Origin: Adiantum capillus-veneris
Taxonomy: Eukaryota > Streptophyta > Polypodiopsida > Polypodiales > Pteridaceae
Direction of reading: 5' to 3'
Length of the DNA stretch: 64,000 nt
NCBI GenBank assembly: GCA_014529385.2
Contig: CM043953.1
Coordinates: 91,519,842 to 91,583,841, forward strand
Shown: one piece after another, positions 36,981 through 50,300 of the stretch
Position numbering within the stretch: the stretch's first letter is position 1
How the letters are laid out: every line of letters starts with the position of its first letter
The notes under the pieces: model-generated
Told to the model about the DNA's origin: nothing
Databases searched by the model: none
The model's input: the letters and a program-made list of their open reading frames with translations, nothing else
Program-made: the position numbers and the translations under genes

Positions 36981-37212
36981 ATGGACCACTAAGATCTTGT
37001 TAGAGACTCACTATCACGTAGACATTGCCACACAGGCTAATATAGGTCACACCGACTCATAGTCATACAGACTTTACAGTTTGGTGGTCTCTACATGATA
37101 TGGTGTCACACAGACTAACTCATGATTAGGCTAAGGATCACCCATATCTCTACAAAACATCAGTGTATCCAAAATAAGTATTGAATGGGGAACAAGCATG
37201 GAGACAACTCTC

Positions 37213-38023
37213 CTATTTTTCTTCCTCTTCGTCTGCATCCTCTACTATGTTCATTTTACCTTTACCTTTGTTGTTACTATTGCTACTGCCGTTGGCCTGA
37301 CACTTTGACAATGGATGCCCTTTGACACCGCAATTGCTACAATATTTATTTTTGTAGTAGTCCTTGGAGAAGTGTCCAAGCTTGCCATAGTCGTAGCACT
37401 TCTTATTGTTCATTCTAGATGTTGACGCCTTGGATGATGACAATGCCAGGTAAGCTCCTTCCACTGACTCAGATTTATCAGATTTATTCTTGAATTTCTT
37501 GTCTTCTTCATTGATTGACCTAGTGGCATATTGTAGGGAGGTTATGGGCTCCTTTTGCTCTAAGACTGTGACTATGTGGTCATAACTTTCAAGTAGAGCA
37601 CTCAAGAGCAACTTGATCTTCTTCTGGGACTTGGCACTAAATGTATTATGCTCATTAGTCTACTAACTAGGCTTGAAACATCCTTCCCTTGAAGCATAGT
37701 AAGTTTGTAAAGATTTTTATTTAAGTTAATCTTACTTTGCTTTTGTTTAGCACCAAAATTATGTTCCAAAATATCCCATGCTTGGATTGCAGTGGTGCAA
37801 TTATCTGTGAAGTGCACATAATTATCGTGGAGTTAGCTTGTTCATCTTTAGCATGTGCTTGTGCTATTTGGGTCCTAGTGAGAGTGCCTTCAACAGAAGT
37901 GGATGGTTCTCTTACTCTTGATTTTACAGACCATAAGTGCTTTTTCATGTGGTATCCACGTAGCTTTGTCTGCCATGTATGGAAACCGTCCCCATTAATT
38001 TTTTCAATCCCCTTTTCTCCCAT
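37213..38023 (-). pseudogene. gag: Element 5 gag, decayed
   Basis: Copia-type Gag read from 38023 ('MGEKGIEKINGDGFHTWQTK', with the typical NGDGFHTWQ start). It continues in other frames through 'AWDILEHNFGAKQKQ' (about 37730-37790) and 'ESYDHIVTVL' (about 37560), to two zinc-knuckle-like units near 37280-37400. The first (CYDYGKLGHFSKDY) has lost two cysteines and the second is CSNCGVKGHPLSKC. It ends with an acidic tail at 37213. At least two frameshifts (near 37820 and 37620) break it. No protease or RT follows. Confidence 0.85.
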
Positions 38024-38891
38024 GGTGCAAAGGTGTTGTACACACGAAGAAACTTAGTCTTACCCCAGTAGAGAGACTCTCTCTATGGAGATGTCTTGCC
38101 CTATACACAATGCTTGGAAGCCGAAATTGTGAAGAAATAACGTGTGTGGAAGTGTGTGAGTGCCTTGGAGAAGTACGCTTTGAAGTTTGAACAGCTCAAA
38201 AGCTTGCTTGAATACAAATCGACTATAAAATATTAACATTGTTGAGCTTGGTGACAAAGTCAAGCATGTTTTTGATGACGAGCTCGACTGCCACTTCGAG
38301 TGTGCGTAAACTTGAGGTTTTTTATCAACAAAAAAGATTATAATGGGAGCTGTGCAAATTGTTGGATGTGTGAAATATGTTGGTGTGAAGCTCCACTAGC
38401 TGGTCAAAGGCTCACAAGGCTACTACAATTTATTAAGAAAACGTTATGTACACTAAAAACGAGACATGAGAGTTGCTGAGATGAGCACTTGCCATCCAAA
38501 ACAAGGTGGGCTGATCTTGAAGCTATTTTGCGATCATGTATTGCAAGAGGGGTCGCCCAACAGCTGTAAAAACATCCCCGAAGGCCAATCGTCGCGAGCT
38601 TGCAGGCGGGGACAATGCTTGAAGCCAAAAAAAGCCGTTGATTCTCACAAAAAAGGCTGATTTTCAGCCGTGGCTGATCCTATGCAAGAAGAGGGTGTGC
38701 CCAAGCTTGAAAATAAGATCAATAATCTTTGATCGATTCAATTTGCACCAAATTAGTCAATTTTTTGCAATTAAAAGGCTTGATCAATAGCCTTAATCCA
38801 CTTCAAATCAACTATGTGTTTGATCAAAAGTAGACAAGTGGTATTCTATGGATTGTGTGCGGAATTGTTAAGCTAAATACGATGCAAGGTG

Positions 38892-38903
38892 GCTCTGATA
38901 CAA
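38892..38903 (-). other. Element 5 primer binding site
   Basis: The minus strand reads TTGTATCAGAGC, one base from the initiator-Met consensus TGGTATCAGAGC, two bases inside the LTR. Confidence 0.85.
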
Positions 38904-38905
38904 GT

Positions 38906-39239
38906 TGCTGGGTATGATGGGGGTGAGAGAACTCAAGGGGGTTTGAAGGGGAAAACTTCCATTGGTACAGAATGAGCTTTTTAAAGTGAAAGTGCACGTC
39001 CAATACTTCAAAATACTAGCATTATATTACACAACATAAAGTTACATTGCATTTCATTCTCTCTAGTGGGGTATATACAAAATCCCAAAAAGTCATATGT
39101 ATAGATAAAGCTTGGCACTAGGTGCACAACCCGTTTTCTTCTCCCGGTGTCTTCTAGTGTATTTACACACATACATACACTATGTGTCACATCAAATTAG
39201 GACTTAGGTGTAGGATAGTTTCCCATGCCTATTACACCA
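38906..39239 (-). repeat. Element 5 5' LTR
   Basis: 334 bp, direct repeat of 36632-36965, followed by AAATT. Confidence 0.93.
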
Positions 39240-39387
39240 AAATTAAGCTTGTTTAGATTGTTTTAAAATAAGGAGTTTCATAAAAGTTTGACAAGCCTCC
39301 TAGAGTAAAGGAAAAGGTTTAACCTGGTTTCATACTCTAGCATTTGGAAAGGTTATAGACCTTTAAACTCTTTCTATATTTTAAAAA

Positions 39388-40494
39388 ATGAGGATTCAAC
39401 ACAATATGGTGGTAGAAATATGTAGCTTTAAGCATAAACAAGGTGCATCTCCAAGGAATTATGTGAAAAGAATAAGACAATATGTTGCAAGGTTTTTAAA
39501 AGGAAGAGGTTTCAAAACAAGAGATACTTGTGTCCTTATTATTTTAACTAAAATCTTTACGCAAGGTTGTATACCATGTTAGAGGATGGTTGATACAATT
39601 GACTTAGGGAACAATTGCAAGATCTATTGGAAAGATTATAAAGAAACCAAGACAAGAATCCAGAGGATGATAGTTACCGTACCCACACAAGTGTGTCCAA
39701 TGGTAACCCCTTCAATGGCTGAGTATGAAAAAGTACTCAAGAAAATGTTCATGAAATGATAGCAATTCTACAAAGACAAGTCCAAGCAAAGCTCCAGATG
39801 AGCTCCATACATGCCTTCAAATGACCCACCAAATGAGTAACCAAAAGTCTCATGGTAAGTAAAGAACCGAGAAAAGAAGCGAAAGAAAAACAAGCAAGGT
39901 GGGTAGATGGTGCGGGGTGGTAGCCCCCGTCCGTTTTGGTGGCAACCCCAACCGGCTCTTGCTTGTTCCTCAGATGGGTGGCTCCCTTGTTAGCCTGTAG
40001 ATTTTGGTGCGAAGGTGGTGCTCGGATCAATTGATGTTTCGTGGACTGGGTCCGTTTATCCTTATATCCTTGCTAGTAAAACCTAAATATAGAAACTATT
40101 TCAAAAGGATTAGAAATCAACCTTCAAAAGAATAAAAGAGTTGTTAGTAGATCTTATAGGAGTTACTGGAGGACAAATTCTTTGAACTTATTAATGCAAT
40201 TTTAGAACTTATCAAGCAAGGTAGGTAGAGGGTTAAAATATGGAGAACAAATGGAAACATTACCCTCATCCAACTTGAAGCTTTCCAAAATGTGGTAAAG
40301 GTCACATATGGCCATTTGGAGAGGCAAAAATAAGGACCAAACTAAGTGAATCTGACAAAAAACCAAGTGACATTGAAACAAAGAAAGAATTGGCTCTTCT
40401 GGTAGTAGATATTGAGGATGGAATGGAAGGGATCCCATTTGTTGTCACACATGTCCCAAAGCACGTATGGAAAGCTATTGAGATAGTAATGATG
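39388..40494 (+). pseudogene. Faint gag-like remnant
   Basis: Two protein-like stretches: 39388-39582 (basic, 'SPRNYVKRIRQYVARF') and about 40276-40494, which starts with half a zinc knuckle ('KCGKGHIWPFGEAK') and continues open to TAA at 40495. The combination of basic helix and knuckle suggests a retroelement Gag, but the middle part is unreadable and no LTRs are visible. Confidence 0.3.
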
Positions 40495-43240
40495 TAAGAG
40501 AATATAGTACTTATTAAAACATCAAGTCTTGCACATAACTGGAAGGGAATAACACAATTAAGATTGAAAAATTATTGAGGACCAGATTTTCTTGGAGCCA
40601 GTCCTAGTCCAAAAAGAGATTTGTATTATAATTCTCTCAATAAGAGCTTTGAGTACAATATAAGCTTGTGCTTTTTTGAAGCTTCCTTAAGCCATGAAGA
40701 TGGTGAGATTAACAATACACAATGGTGTAACTCTCCTGCCCAAACCCTAAGCACCCTAGTAGGGAGAAGAACTATGGAGATAAAGGTAGATGAGAGTGAA
40801 ACAAAGTATTTATTAAGCAAAGAAGTAGTACTCTTTATATGCTTACTCTATGTGCAAGATCTAAGTGTAGCAAGAATAATATACAAGAAAAGGAAGATAT
40901 TTCATGCATTCACTTTCTTGGATTTTAATCCATCTTAAGTTCTTGAGCATAGAGACCTTTTCTTGAGCTCCCATGTGAGAGGGGGAGAGAGAGTGAAGAC
41001 TTGCTTGGCCACAAGGGGCACATGAGAGAGTGTGTGAGAATGAAGAGAGCGAGCTAAATCCCTCTTTTAATTTTTCCTACTTGTCAAATTTCTCAATGAG
41101 TAATGCTATTGCATGGACCTATCACAAGTGAGCACTTAAAGTGCAACTTGATGATTTTGCAAACACATATCCCCTCCCCTCCTTGCTATTCTTGAACAAA
41201 TTTCCCCCTCTTCCTTTAGACTTACCTTTGGCAAGTGAATCACAAATTTCCCTAATGTATAGCTTCTACACCAAGTTTGGGCATGGATGGGCACATTTTG
41301 GTCCTTATACATTTCATTTTTCAAATCAAGTACCAAAAACACCATTTGTGGCCTTGGGCACATGACGACTTGTCCAAATTCAAATATGAGCACATCATAG
41401 TAATTCACACATTATGAGCAAGCTATACATAAAGTTTGAGCCAAAAAATCCAACCTAAACATCATATACGTATGATGTCTAGATCCCTTAATTTGACAAT
41501 GCGAGATAATTTTCATCATATTTGGATATAATCTGACCTATTTTCACCCATATGATGGAAATCTAAGCGTACAAATACCATTCTTGGCCTTTGACATCCA
41601 ATTACCATCTCAATTTCAATCATGATGCTATGGACACTATACACATGCTATGGGCATCCTATCGTATGAGTTTCAAAATTCATTTGGGCACAAAAGACAT
41701 CATACGTGTATGATGTCTCAAATGTCAAAATTGACAATCTGAGGTGGTTTTGACCTATCCAATGCTCTAACCATATGCTCATGAGTCCATGCCACAAGCT
41801 TCAAGCCATTTGAACCTCATATACCCAATATATAGCCACATTACCATTTCAGAGGTTGAAAAGAGTTTTTAAGCCCAAAATCTTGCTCATTAAACCTCAT
41901 TCCAGGCATATGTGTGATGTACATGTTGTGAGCTATGCAAATTCAAACCAATTCAATTTGCTTTGCAATTTCGGACATCCATGAGTAGGGGAAATTAATA
42001 TGGATGCATTTTAAGTTTTGTCTAGCAATGTTTTAGTCGTTATCCAAGCCAAATTGGGAGACTTGCAATGCTTTGATTGATATTTAAGCTCAATGCTATA
42101 CTTGGAAATCTCTTGGGTGATATGTATGTCATATTTTACGCTTTTACAAAAGCACATAAAGTTCTTGATGGCCTATCTTTTTGGAATGTCATCGTTTGGA
42201 ATGCATTGATTGAGGATATGCCCTATATAAATGTGATAGGGAAGCTTTGAGCTATTTTAAATGGGTGCTAAGTGGAGTGTTGATATCTTTCAATTGGATG
42301 CTAAGGGAAGGCCTTATTCCAATGCCATCACTTATGCTTGCACTTTGAAGGAGAGGTGGTGAATTTGTTGGTTGGGGGAAGGAATCACAGAAGAGAGATG
42401 TTGGGCTTGGGGGTTGTTGGCCAAAAATGTTGTGCTAGGCAATGCTTTGAAAACCAAAGGGATGGCTACCCATGAGATGAAGGCACAAAATGGCCACCCA
42501 TTAATAGTTTTTTTTTTAATATGTGACTGGGAAAAGGGAAAGGAGGGGCATGCCATGGAGAGCTATAGTGAGTAGAGGAGCGCAATGGGGAGAAAGAGCT
42601 TGCATTGTTTAAAGTGTTCTTCATATGAGATTTGCCCATAAGAAAAAGTTGGCGAGCTCATTGGGCACATCTTTTTTGCATTGACGGCATCAGGGGGCTG
42701 TGCCCACTAAGCGCTGACACTAGTGGTAGAAAAGGGGGGGTGGGGGGGGAAGAAGGTCCTTGGCTATATTTAAAAGTGTGAGTTTGCATGCAAGAGGAAG
42801 GGAAGGTCATAAAACCAAGAAAAAACTCCTTTTTGTACACTCTCTTAGATCAAAATAGGCAAAAGCAAGAGCCGAGCTTGGAGGTCTCATTCTATCTCTC
42901 TCAAAAACTATGAGTGGAAAGCCATATCGCAAAGCCCGAGAGTTCTTTCTCTTGAGCCGAGCCTCCATATCCAAGCTCACATAGCTCAAGCTCCATAATC
43001 ATCTCTCTCTTTCTCATGCTGAGTCAAGATTCCATAGTCGTCATCTCCCTCCCACGGCCATAGCCATCTCACTATCCTTCATGCTCAAAACAACCATAGC
43101 TCATCTCAATCAAGCTCATTGCCACAATATTCCTCTTTTTCCATCGTAACAAAGCTCCAACCACATAAACTCCATAATTCTCTCTTTGTCATGCTGAAAG
43201 GTGGATATAATCAATGGAAAAAACTCTTATAGAAGATAAT
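40495..43240. other. Spacer, no recognisable gene
   Basis: AT-rich with scattered short frames. It includes G-rich runs at about 42731-42750. I found no domain, structured RNA or clear repeat. Confidence 0.5.
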
Positions 43241-43244
43241 TAAT

Positions 43245-45110
43245 CTAAAAAGATTCTATCTCTTTGGTATTTCGACCATGTTGAAGTGCAAGGTTATACA
43301 TATCACACATCCACTCATGTGTAAAATCTCCCGTCCATTTGATCATTTCCAGCTTGAAACCTTGAAGATCTCCCACTTTGTGAGTGGCCAACTTTTTGAG
43401 CCCACCACATACATCATCAATAGTAAAAACAAGAGGGCATACATGGGAGGGAATCATAAAATGGAAATTTTCCAGCATTTGGTTGTTGATGATAGAGTTT
43501 CCTACAATGTGTGTACATATCCAAAAGACTCAACTTATCAAAACTCTCAACCCGCTTGCCCCTCAACTTTCTTCAAAATCTTCTACATGCACGTGCCTTT
43601 TCTTGGACTTGAATTTTTTTTCTTTACTTCCCATCTTCTTCTCTTCTTTTGAATCAAGGCCTTGTATAGTATGAAAATGACTTTGATAGTTTTGTTTTTC
43701 CATAGTTGCATCAAGATTTATCAAGGTATTTTGAGCATCTTGACATTCTTTATTAAACCACCTTTTGCATAATCTATCTTTGTTGATTCCATGGGCATGC
43801 TTTATGGCAAAGAATTTTTTGGCACAAGAACAAATAACTTTCCTAAAAGCTTCCCATTTAGTTCCAATGGTGCATCATATTGAATCTTTGTCATCCATAA
43901 CTTTTGCGCGTTTGAAATCCATACATAGTGATACATAGGTGCCCGTTTGAAATCCATACATACTAATAAATTCTCTTCCCTTTGGCTAAGATTTATCATG
44001 CTTAGTTGCTTCCACACATGCAAGATCAATACATAAGATCTGATGGTCTAATTTTGAGGTCCATTAGCCAAGCGTAAAACATTTTATGTGATACATGATG
44101 GCTTTGGAGAGTAGCATATAGTCAATCACAGTATCCCCATTATGTCTTCTACATGTAAATCCATTGATTCCACTCTACAAAGATACACCATTGGCAATGA
44201 TCTATTACATATGTGTAAAAGTTACTTTCCATAGTGATTTGGATCTTTCTCATCCATTAAAGTATGTATCATGATCCCAAGTTTCAACAAGAAGTACAAC
44301 ATCAAAATTTCTTGTTAGTTCATCAGTGCTAATCCCCACATTCCATAATTATCCATTGCAATTCCAAAAGCATACTTTCAATTGTAACTCGGTCTCATAG
44401 GTCGCACATTCCTATTTGCTTGAGGGACTTGCCTCCTCCTTTGGCACAATTTCTTCATGAGATATCTCCTTGTTTTTTTAATTCCTCTGCTCACATTCCT
44501 TGGGATGCATATTTTGTTTCTTATAGTGCAATATTCACATACAAAATATTTTGTGTCCTTCAACAATTAGATTCAATGATTATCAAGGATAATCTTTTGT
44601 TTGGTCTCATCGGGCATGGTGCGTACAATTGGTCATTTTTCCAAGCAAGGAGTTCCTTGCTTACCCAATCTATGTGCTCCATAAACCATAACTCTTGACA
44701 TGCCAAAATGGGTTTTGAAGAGATCTTCAATAACAATGGAAAGAGAAGGAGGTGTCTCTAAGTTCTCTTTGGGAATTCCACAAATAACAATGTTCTTGGA
44801 ACGTTGTTCCCATTTCTTGAACTCCTCTACATCCACATTCTCAACATTCGTTGTCTGAGCCATAGCTTGCATAAGGGAGGAATTAGCAACCACATTTCTA
44901 CCATGTAAATCAGCCTAAGACATGTTTGTGGATACATTTTTCATGTTGCATACATCCTGGTTCATGGTGTCAAATTTCTCCTCTTTCAATACATGCTCAT
45001 GATCTACCTTGCTCATGTTCTCCTTCAAAGCATTCAAATCCACAAGAGATCATTTACATTGCTTGAACTTCTCTTTAGTTTGTATCAAACGTTTTGTTTG
45101 CATTGAGAGA
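43245..45110 (-). pseudogene. Decayed LINE (non-LTR retrotransposon): ORF1, endonuclease and start of RT
   Basis: Read right to left. About 45100-44380 holds an ORF1-like region: a coiled coil ('LKENMSKVDHEHVLK') and then an RRM-like segment with 'NIVICGIPKENLE' and 'VYGAHRLGK' (44640-44790). About 44370-44040 encodes an AP-type endonuclease: 'NFDVVLLVETWDHD' near 44290 and 'NGDTVIDYMLLS' near 44130. 43478-43245 encodes the start of reverse transcriptase ('IDDVCGGLKKLATHK', 'DLQGFKLEMIKW'). Stops and frameshifts are numerous, and the RT active site and 3' end are absent. Loss of the 3' part is unusual for LINEs, which normally lose the 5' end, so deletion after insertion is likely. Confidence 0.8.
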
Positions 45111-45385
45111 GAGAGAGATGCTTTCACACGTTAGTTTTTGTAAATCCAAGCACCTTACCTTGCATTAGATGAAGGTTTTAGTAAAGGCTTTTACATGGAT
45201 AGCTCTAGCTAGATATTAGCTTGCCTAATAACATGGAAAACCAAATGTGACTAGTTCTTTTTGTCAGGCCAATTGTTCCTATTTGTGTGAATGCTTAAAC
45301 ATCATGAATGATCTGTCCATAGAGGTAATGGTTACATAGGAAACTTCTTTGAAAGCTCATGCTCTGGAAGAGATGGTCTACCCGC

Positions 45386-45386
<1 letters not shown>

Positions 45387-45442
<56 letters not shown>

Positions 45443-45480
45443 AGAAGAAGAAGAAGAAGAGGAGGAAGAAGAAGAAGAGA
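45387..45480. repeat. Compound (GA)n(AAG)n microsatellite
   Basis: About (AG)26 followed by AAG/AGG repeats. Long frames here are artefacts. Confidence 0.97.
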
Positions 45481-46091
45481 ATGTTCAAAGATCAAGAAAT
45501 AATCACAAACGATCTCATATATGTCTCTAGCAAAGAGAGAGAAAGAGAAGGTAGATTGCAATAGCTTCAAGCACCTTGCCTTGAATTTAATGAAGTAAGC
45601 TAATTCTAGCTATATATGTTTGAGTCTAGCAATAGGGTAGATCAAGTTCTTTTTTGTGACTCGAGTAATTCAATTTTGATTTTAAGCATGCTCAATGCTC
45701 AAATGATGTCCATGGATGTGATGGTACACAAGAACACTCTTACCAAGCTCATATCTATAAAGTGGCTTGTCATAAAGGCTTGATTTGAAGCTAAGCCATT
45801 AGGAGAAACTTGGACTCAATTTTGGGCCCTGTAAGAAACGCCAACTCAGCATAGAGAGAGGTAATTATGAAAAATGCAAAAGTTTTTTTTGGAATTCTAT
45901 TTCTCATAGTACATAAGTAAAAGTTTTCTCAACCACTTAAATGCATGCTCATACAAAATGCTTTTCAAGAGCCCAACTTAAGTGTACACAAAATTCCATG
46001 TCTGTGAATCTTAATGAGTGATGTGATGTGCGATGAGAGAAAACACATAAGATTTGTTTTCAAAATACAAAACTAATGCCACGGAATAGAG

Positions 46092-46503
46092 GCACAAGTA
46101 TCAATCACCTTTTTATGAAGTACTCATAATTTAAATTCGAACATATTGTACTTGATAGTGATTGATAGGTACTATTTAAGACTATGAAGGAGTCAGAACC
46201 AAGCGAATAGGGGCACTTGAGGGGTCTCTGGGACCTCTATTCGCTTGGTTCTGAACTCATGAGGCCCTAGGCTTAAGATATAGAACTTTTTAAGCCCACG
46301 GATGCATTCGGAACGTCCAAAAACCTAGGTCCTCATGAGGTCAGTACCAAGCGAATAGAGGCCCCAGAGACCCCTCAAGCGCCCCTATTCGCTTGGTTCT
46401 GACTCCTTCATAGTCTTAAATAGTACCTATCAATCACTATCAAGTACAATCTGTTCAAATTTAAATTGCGAGTACTTCATAAAAAGGTGATTGATACTTG
46501 TGC
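46092..46503. repeat. 412-bp near-perfect inverted repeat (fold-back)
   Basis: Arms of about 175-180 bp (46092-46271 and 46330-46503) flank a spacer of about 55 bp. The left arm starts GCACAAGTATCAATCACC and the right arm ends with its complement. Each arm contains a smaller hairpin: 'accaagcgaata' faces 'tattcgcttggt' (46198-46251 and again 46345-46398), giving four copies of that motif. It encodes no protein. It could be a fold-back/MITE transposon or a hairpin RNA source. A target duplication was not evident. Confidence 0.9.
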
Positions 46504-46768
46504 GAGATGCACAAGTACAAGTACTTCACTTTATAGGATAGCAACAACGGGTCATAAAAAGGCGTTCGCGGCGCTTGTGCCAGATGTCATTATCAAGCGC
46601 CTTACTTTTCTGATGATAGTGACAATTTCACCAAAATGGTTTTCATGGACATTTTCAAAATGAGAAAAAATGTTTTTTCAACGTAACGTTAGCCTTCTTC
46701 CTATTGGCTAAGGATCATTCTCTCACTAGAGTTGAAAGGCCCGAAAATGATTCCATTTCTTTCCTAAT

Positions 46769-47166
46769 GCATTTAGATGCATTCTGGGTCAAAAACGACT
46801 AGGTCAAAAACTCATTGCTCTTAATAATCATAATTTTTGCACTTCACCTAAAGTGACATTTGAGGCCATAAGCATGTTGCTTAGGTCTTTTAAACATGTC
46901 CTAGAAGTTTCGTAATGTTTGGATGGCATTTGATGATATAATGGTTATGATTTGTTTGCCGATTAGCGACTAGCTTTTGGTGATTTTGGTCATTTGAGTG
47001 TAGCTTGAGTTAGATGCGAGTTGTCTATTTTTCCCAAGAGATTGAAAACCTCTTGTAGCCTCTATGCACTAGTCAAGTCAGGTTCATCCCATGGATTGAC
47101 AATTATATTTGTGGTTCTCGCTATGTCTGCAATAAGATAGGAGTGAGGTTAGAAACCCGTCCCACA
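46769..47166 (+). repeat. Dispersed repeat, uninterrupted copy
   Basis: The inverted relative of 1229-1389 + 6911-7162, holding the unoccupied version of element 1's insertion site near 47015. It ends CCCACA at 47166. About 50 bp further, 'ttggcaccgtcc' (about 47220) could be a primer site, so the repeat may be an LTR. No partner LTR was found. Confidence 0.8.
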
Positions 47167-47286
47167 TTCTCCTTCATGAAGATCTGACCCGCCATACTAC
47201 TGTGGAAGGGATCTAGCTATTGGCACCGTCCCCTATAAAAGGTAAGCTTCTTTGCTCACTTAGCATTGGTACCTATGTGCTTCTGT

Positions 47287-47368
<82 letters not shown>
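47287..47368. repeat. (TG)41 microsatellite
   Basis: An uninterrupted run of about 82 bp. Overlapping frames giving Val-Cys or Thr-His repeats are artefacts. Confidence 0.98.
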
Positions 47369-47372
<4 letters not shown>

Positions 47373-50300
47373 AGTGAAGGGTTGCCTATACCTTTGGATT
47401 GTGAGGGTTTGCCAACAAGGGTGTGTATTGTTAGAGTGTTTGGCTCTATGGAAAAAGGCAAAGACAAGCAATCTAATATGGAGCTGGTTGTTTCGACTCA
47501 ATCTCAGGTGACTTAAGATACTGCTATGGAACTACTATTTGAGCTTCATAAATGTGTTGTGATTCACTTTTGATATGGTAATAGAACTCATCCATGTATT
47601 GGCTATACTAAGTTGAAGTATGAATGTTAAAGTTGTTATGTCATAACTAGATTGCTTATGGTTGGCAAATTCCACTGACCCTTTGGTATCTACGGCACTG
47701 GTTTTTTACTCTCCTTTTGAGGAAATTATTTCAATATATATATATTGACGTGTCATAGGCATGTATACTAGCAGTGAACTACATTGAAAGGTTGTATCCT
47801 TTCTTCTTTGCAGGTTAATAGGTTTCCTTGAGACTTTTTATGGCTAAGAAAGTAATGCTAGAAGTTTTTTTTTTAAAAGCATCAATGAGGATGCAACATC
47901 TTACATGAAACTTGGTGGATGACCCTATATTATATGGTGGGTATTGGCTTACTTTTGAGAGGTTTTAGAATAAGCACGCCTGGTCTATTTTATTGAGGCA
48001 GCTGCCGCGATTAATTTTTTGATGAGGTGCCTCTCGGGTTTGTTATTGAGCTTGCCTTTCTTTGCTCAGATATGGTCATGAAACAAAGCTATGTCTGTTG
48101 ATTGTTGTGTGATAGATCTATGGAAAAGCTCTTGCATAGAATATAAGCCTGATGTTTTTTATGACGGTCAGAATATCAACTAGCTTGGACATTTTTGTTA
48201 AGTTAAACATGTATTTCTATCTTTAAGGATTGGGCTTGAACCTGGCACTTATAACTAGTCCTACCTTATAGTTGCTCATGTGGCCGAATATGGTTGTGAA
48301 TGGCTAGTTATATTTAAAGGAAAGTAACTATTTGTTGGATATGGTTCTTTGGGTGATACTAACAATTGTAACCATAATTGGGTTTTGAGTAATACTGTTG
48401 CTAACCTATTAGGCCTTACAGGGTTGGTGACTTTGGTTTACTTTGTTCCTTTGAAGCTCAATGACTTCCTTAAATAGAGGTCTCCTGACATATCATAAAC
48501 ACTTTAGGTTTGTAATCTTTTTTAAGAAAGGTTAGCAAGTCATATTGGGCACTCCCTAGTTCAAAATAGAGATAATAGATGTATTGATAGCATCAACAGG
48601 AAAAAGCCATCTGACACAAGCTAGATTTGGTGAGTAATGCCTTACTTTTAAGTAAGTATGGACTTGGTTTGGTCATTGAGTCAACTACCATGGTTTATCT
48701 TCTGATAAAGCTACATTTGAGGCTTATTGCATCAATTTTATGTTATTTAATGGGCCTTGGCAGCACATTCCCTTGGCTTCTGGGAACAACTAGGGAATTT
48801 TGGAATCTTCCATCTCTACTTGTTTGTGATTAAGTGGAATTGAACATTCATACTTACTACCTTTTATGTGGTTTTTTCGCCTCCATCTAGGGAGGTGTAG
48901 TACATACTAACTAACATTTCTTTGTGATACAAGAGACTCCAAAGTATAGATTGACTGCATGTATGAGCACTTTTAGTGACCCAAAAAAATAGCGGCAATT
49001 AATGCCAAACTCTGAAAAGTTATGAAACAGGTATATGTGGCCCACTTTGGGGCTAAAAAGCCCCATGAAAATAGCCTCTGGACTTATCTCATGAGAGCTT
49101 GCAAAACTTAAGGGGCTCCACATGTTTTCCCTGCAACCCCTTTCTCTAAATATGTTATTGTTAGATTTACCTTTCTTACTATTAGTCTTTGAAAGCAATC
49201 TAGGTGGGTGACATCTATAACATGTGGGATACCCATGCATCACCTGCATATGGCGCCAATGCTAAGTATATATTGTTTTGTTTCCATGGGTACATGTGAG
49301 GGTTACCTTCTCAACTATGGTTTTTAAAGTTCCTTGGCTTGAAGATGGTGGACTTATATATCTTCAGGCTCTTGATTCTCTCTTACTTGTGTATAAAGAC
49401 TGTTATGTACTATGAATCAGATTTATATCACATTTTCATTGACATAGTTTCTAGTGTCTTTTGTAATTTGTAAGGATTCTTTGGTGTATATGTTATATTG
49501 TTATTGGAACACACACACACACACACACGATCACTACATCTGACTTTGATTGCCACATCTAGTTACCCATTCCTATAATTAAACCACTGATATATTCGAT
49601 AACTTTATTATCTGGTGGGTGATTACCTTGGATAGTTACTTTACAATTTCCTCAATGGGTGATTCTGGCTCATGATAATGTCGTTTTTTGTGATATCACC
49701 ACGATTCTTTACCTTGTAATGTCATCTATGGATGTAATGGTTGGTAGCTACCACAAGTCTTTACCTTATACTTGCTACCTCTAGTTGGAGTAGCCTTGTG
49801 ATGCTCTCATCATATGGAGCTCCAAGGTACAAGACTCCATTGCTCTTCTTAGTGTTCTTTAAAGTGTTAAACACATAGAGTGCATGGTCAATGGGTATGG
49901 GTTGCTCTGATTTCAGGTCTTTGGAAAAAGCTGAGGCTACAACATGATTTGGCATGGTGTATGTAGCCAATCTTTTAGTTGCAAAATGGAATTGTTGATT
50001 GTATAGCCTTGTAGCATCTTGGTAGTGTTTTATGAATCATATCCATAGATGTTGCACCTATTGTATTCTTTGTGAATACTCCAGCTCACTTCCCTTCTTT
50101 TGATCTCATGGACATCCCTTCTGTTGTCAATGCTCCAATAATGACTTGTTTTATTATGTTCACTTTAGTGTGCTGCTCCATCTTCTTGAATGGTGATCAA
50201 GAGCTCTTAGAATATCTAGAAATCACTCCACATGGTTCCATCTCATTAAAGGATAGTAGGTCAAATCTCAAATTGGCTTCCATTGTGTTTGGTGCTTTGG

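Larger units (their letters stand above)
36632..39239 (-). mobile_element. Element 5: small gag-only copia-type LTR element
   Basis: 2,608 bp, with 334-bp LTRs (36632-36965 and 38906-39239), starting TG(T/C)TGGGTATG, and target duplication AAATT (36627-36631, 39240-39244). On the minus strand the primer site reads TTGTATCAGAGC (one mismatch) and the polypurine tract AAGGGGAGGAT. The internal region of 1.94 kb encodes only a decayed copia-type Gag; there is no room for pol. It is a non-autonomous element. The LTRs are visibly more diverged than those of elements 1-3. Confidence 0.93.

Noticed and set aside
47220-47516. Cys-Val and Thr-His repeat frames
   Set aside because: Translation of (TG)41; no supporting domain or splice structure.
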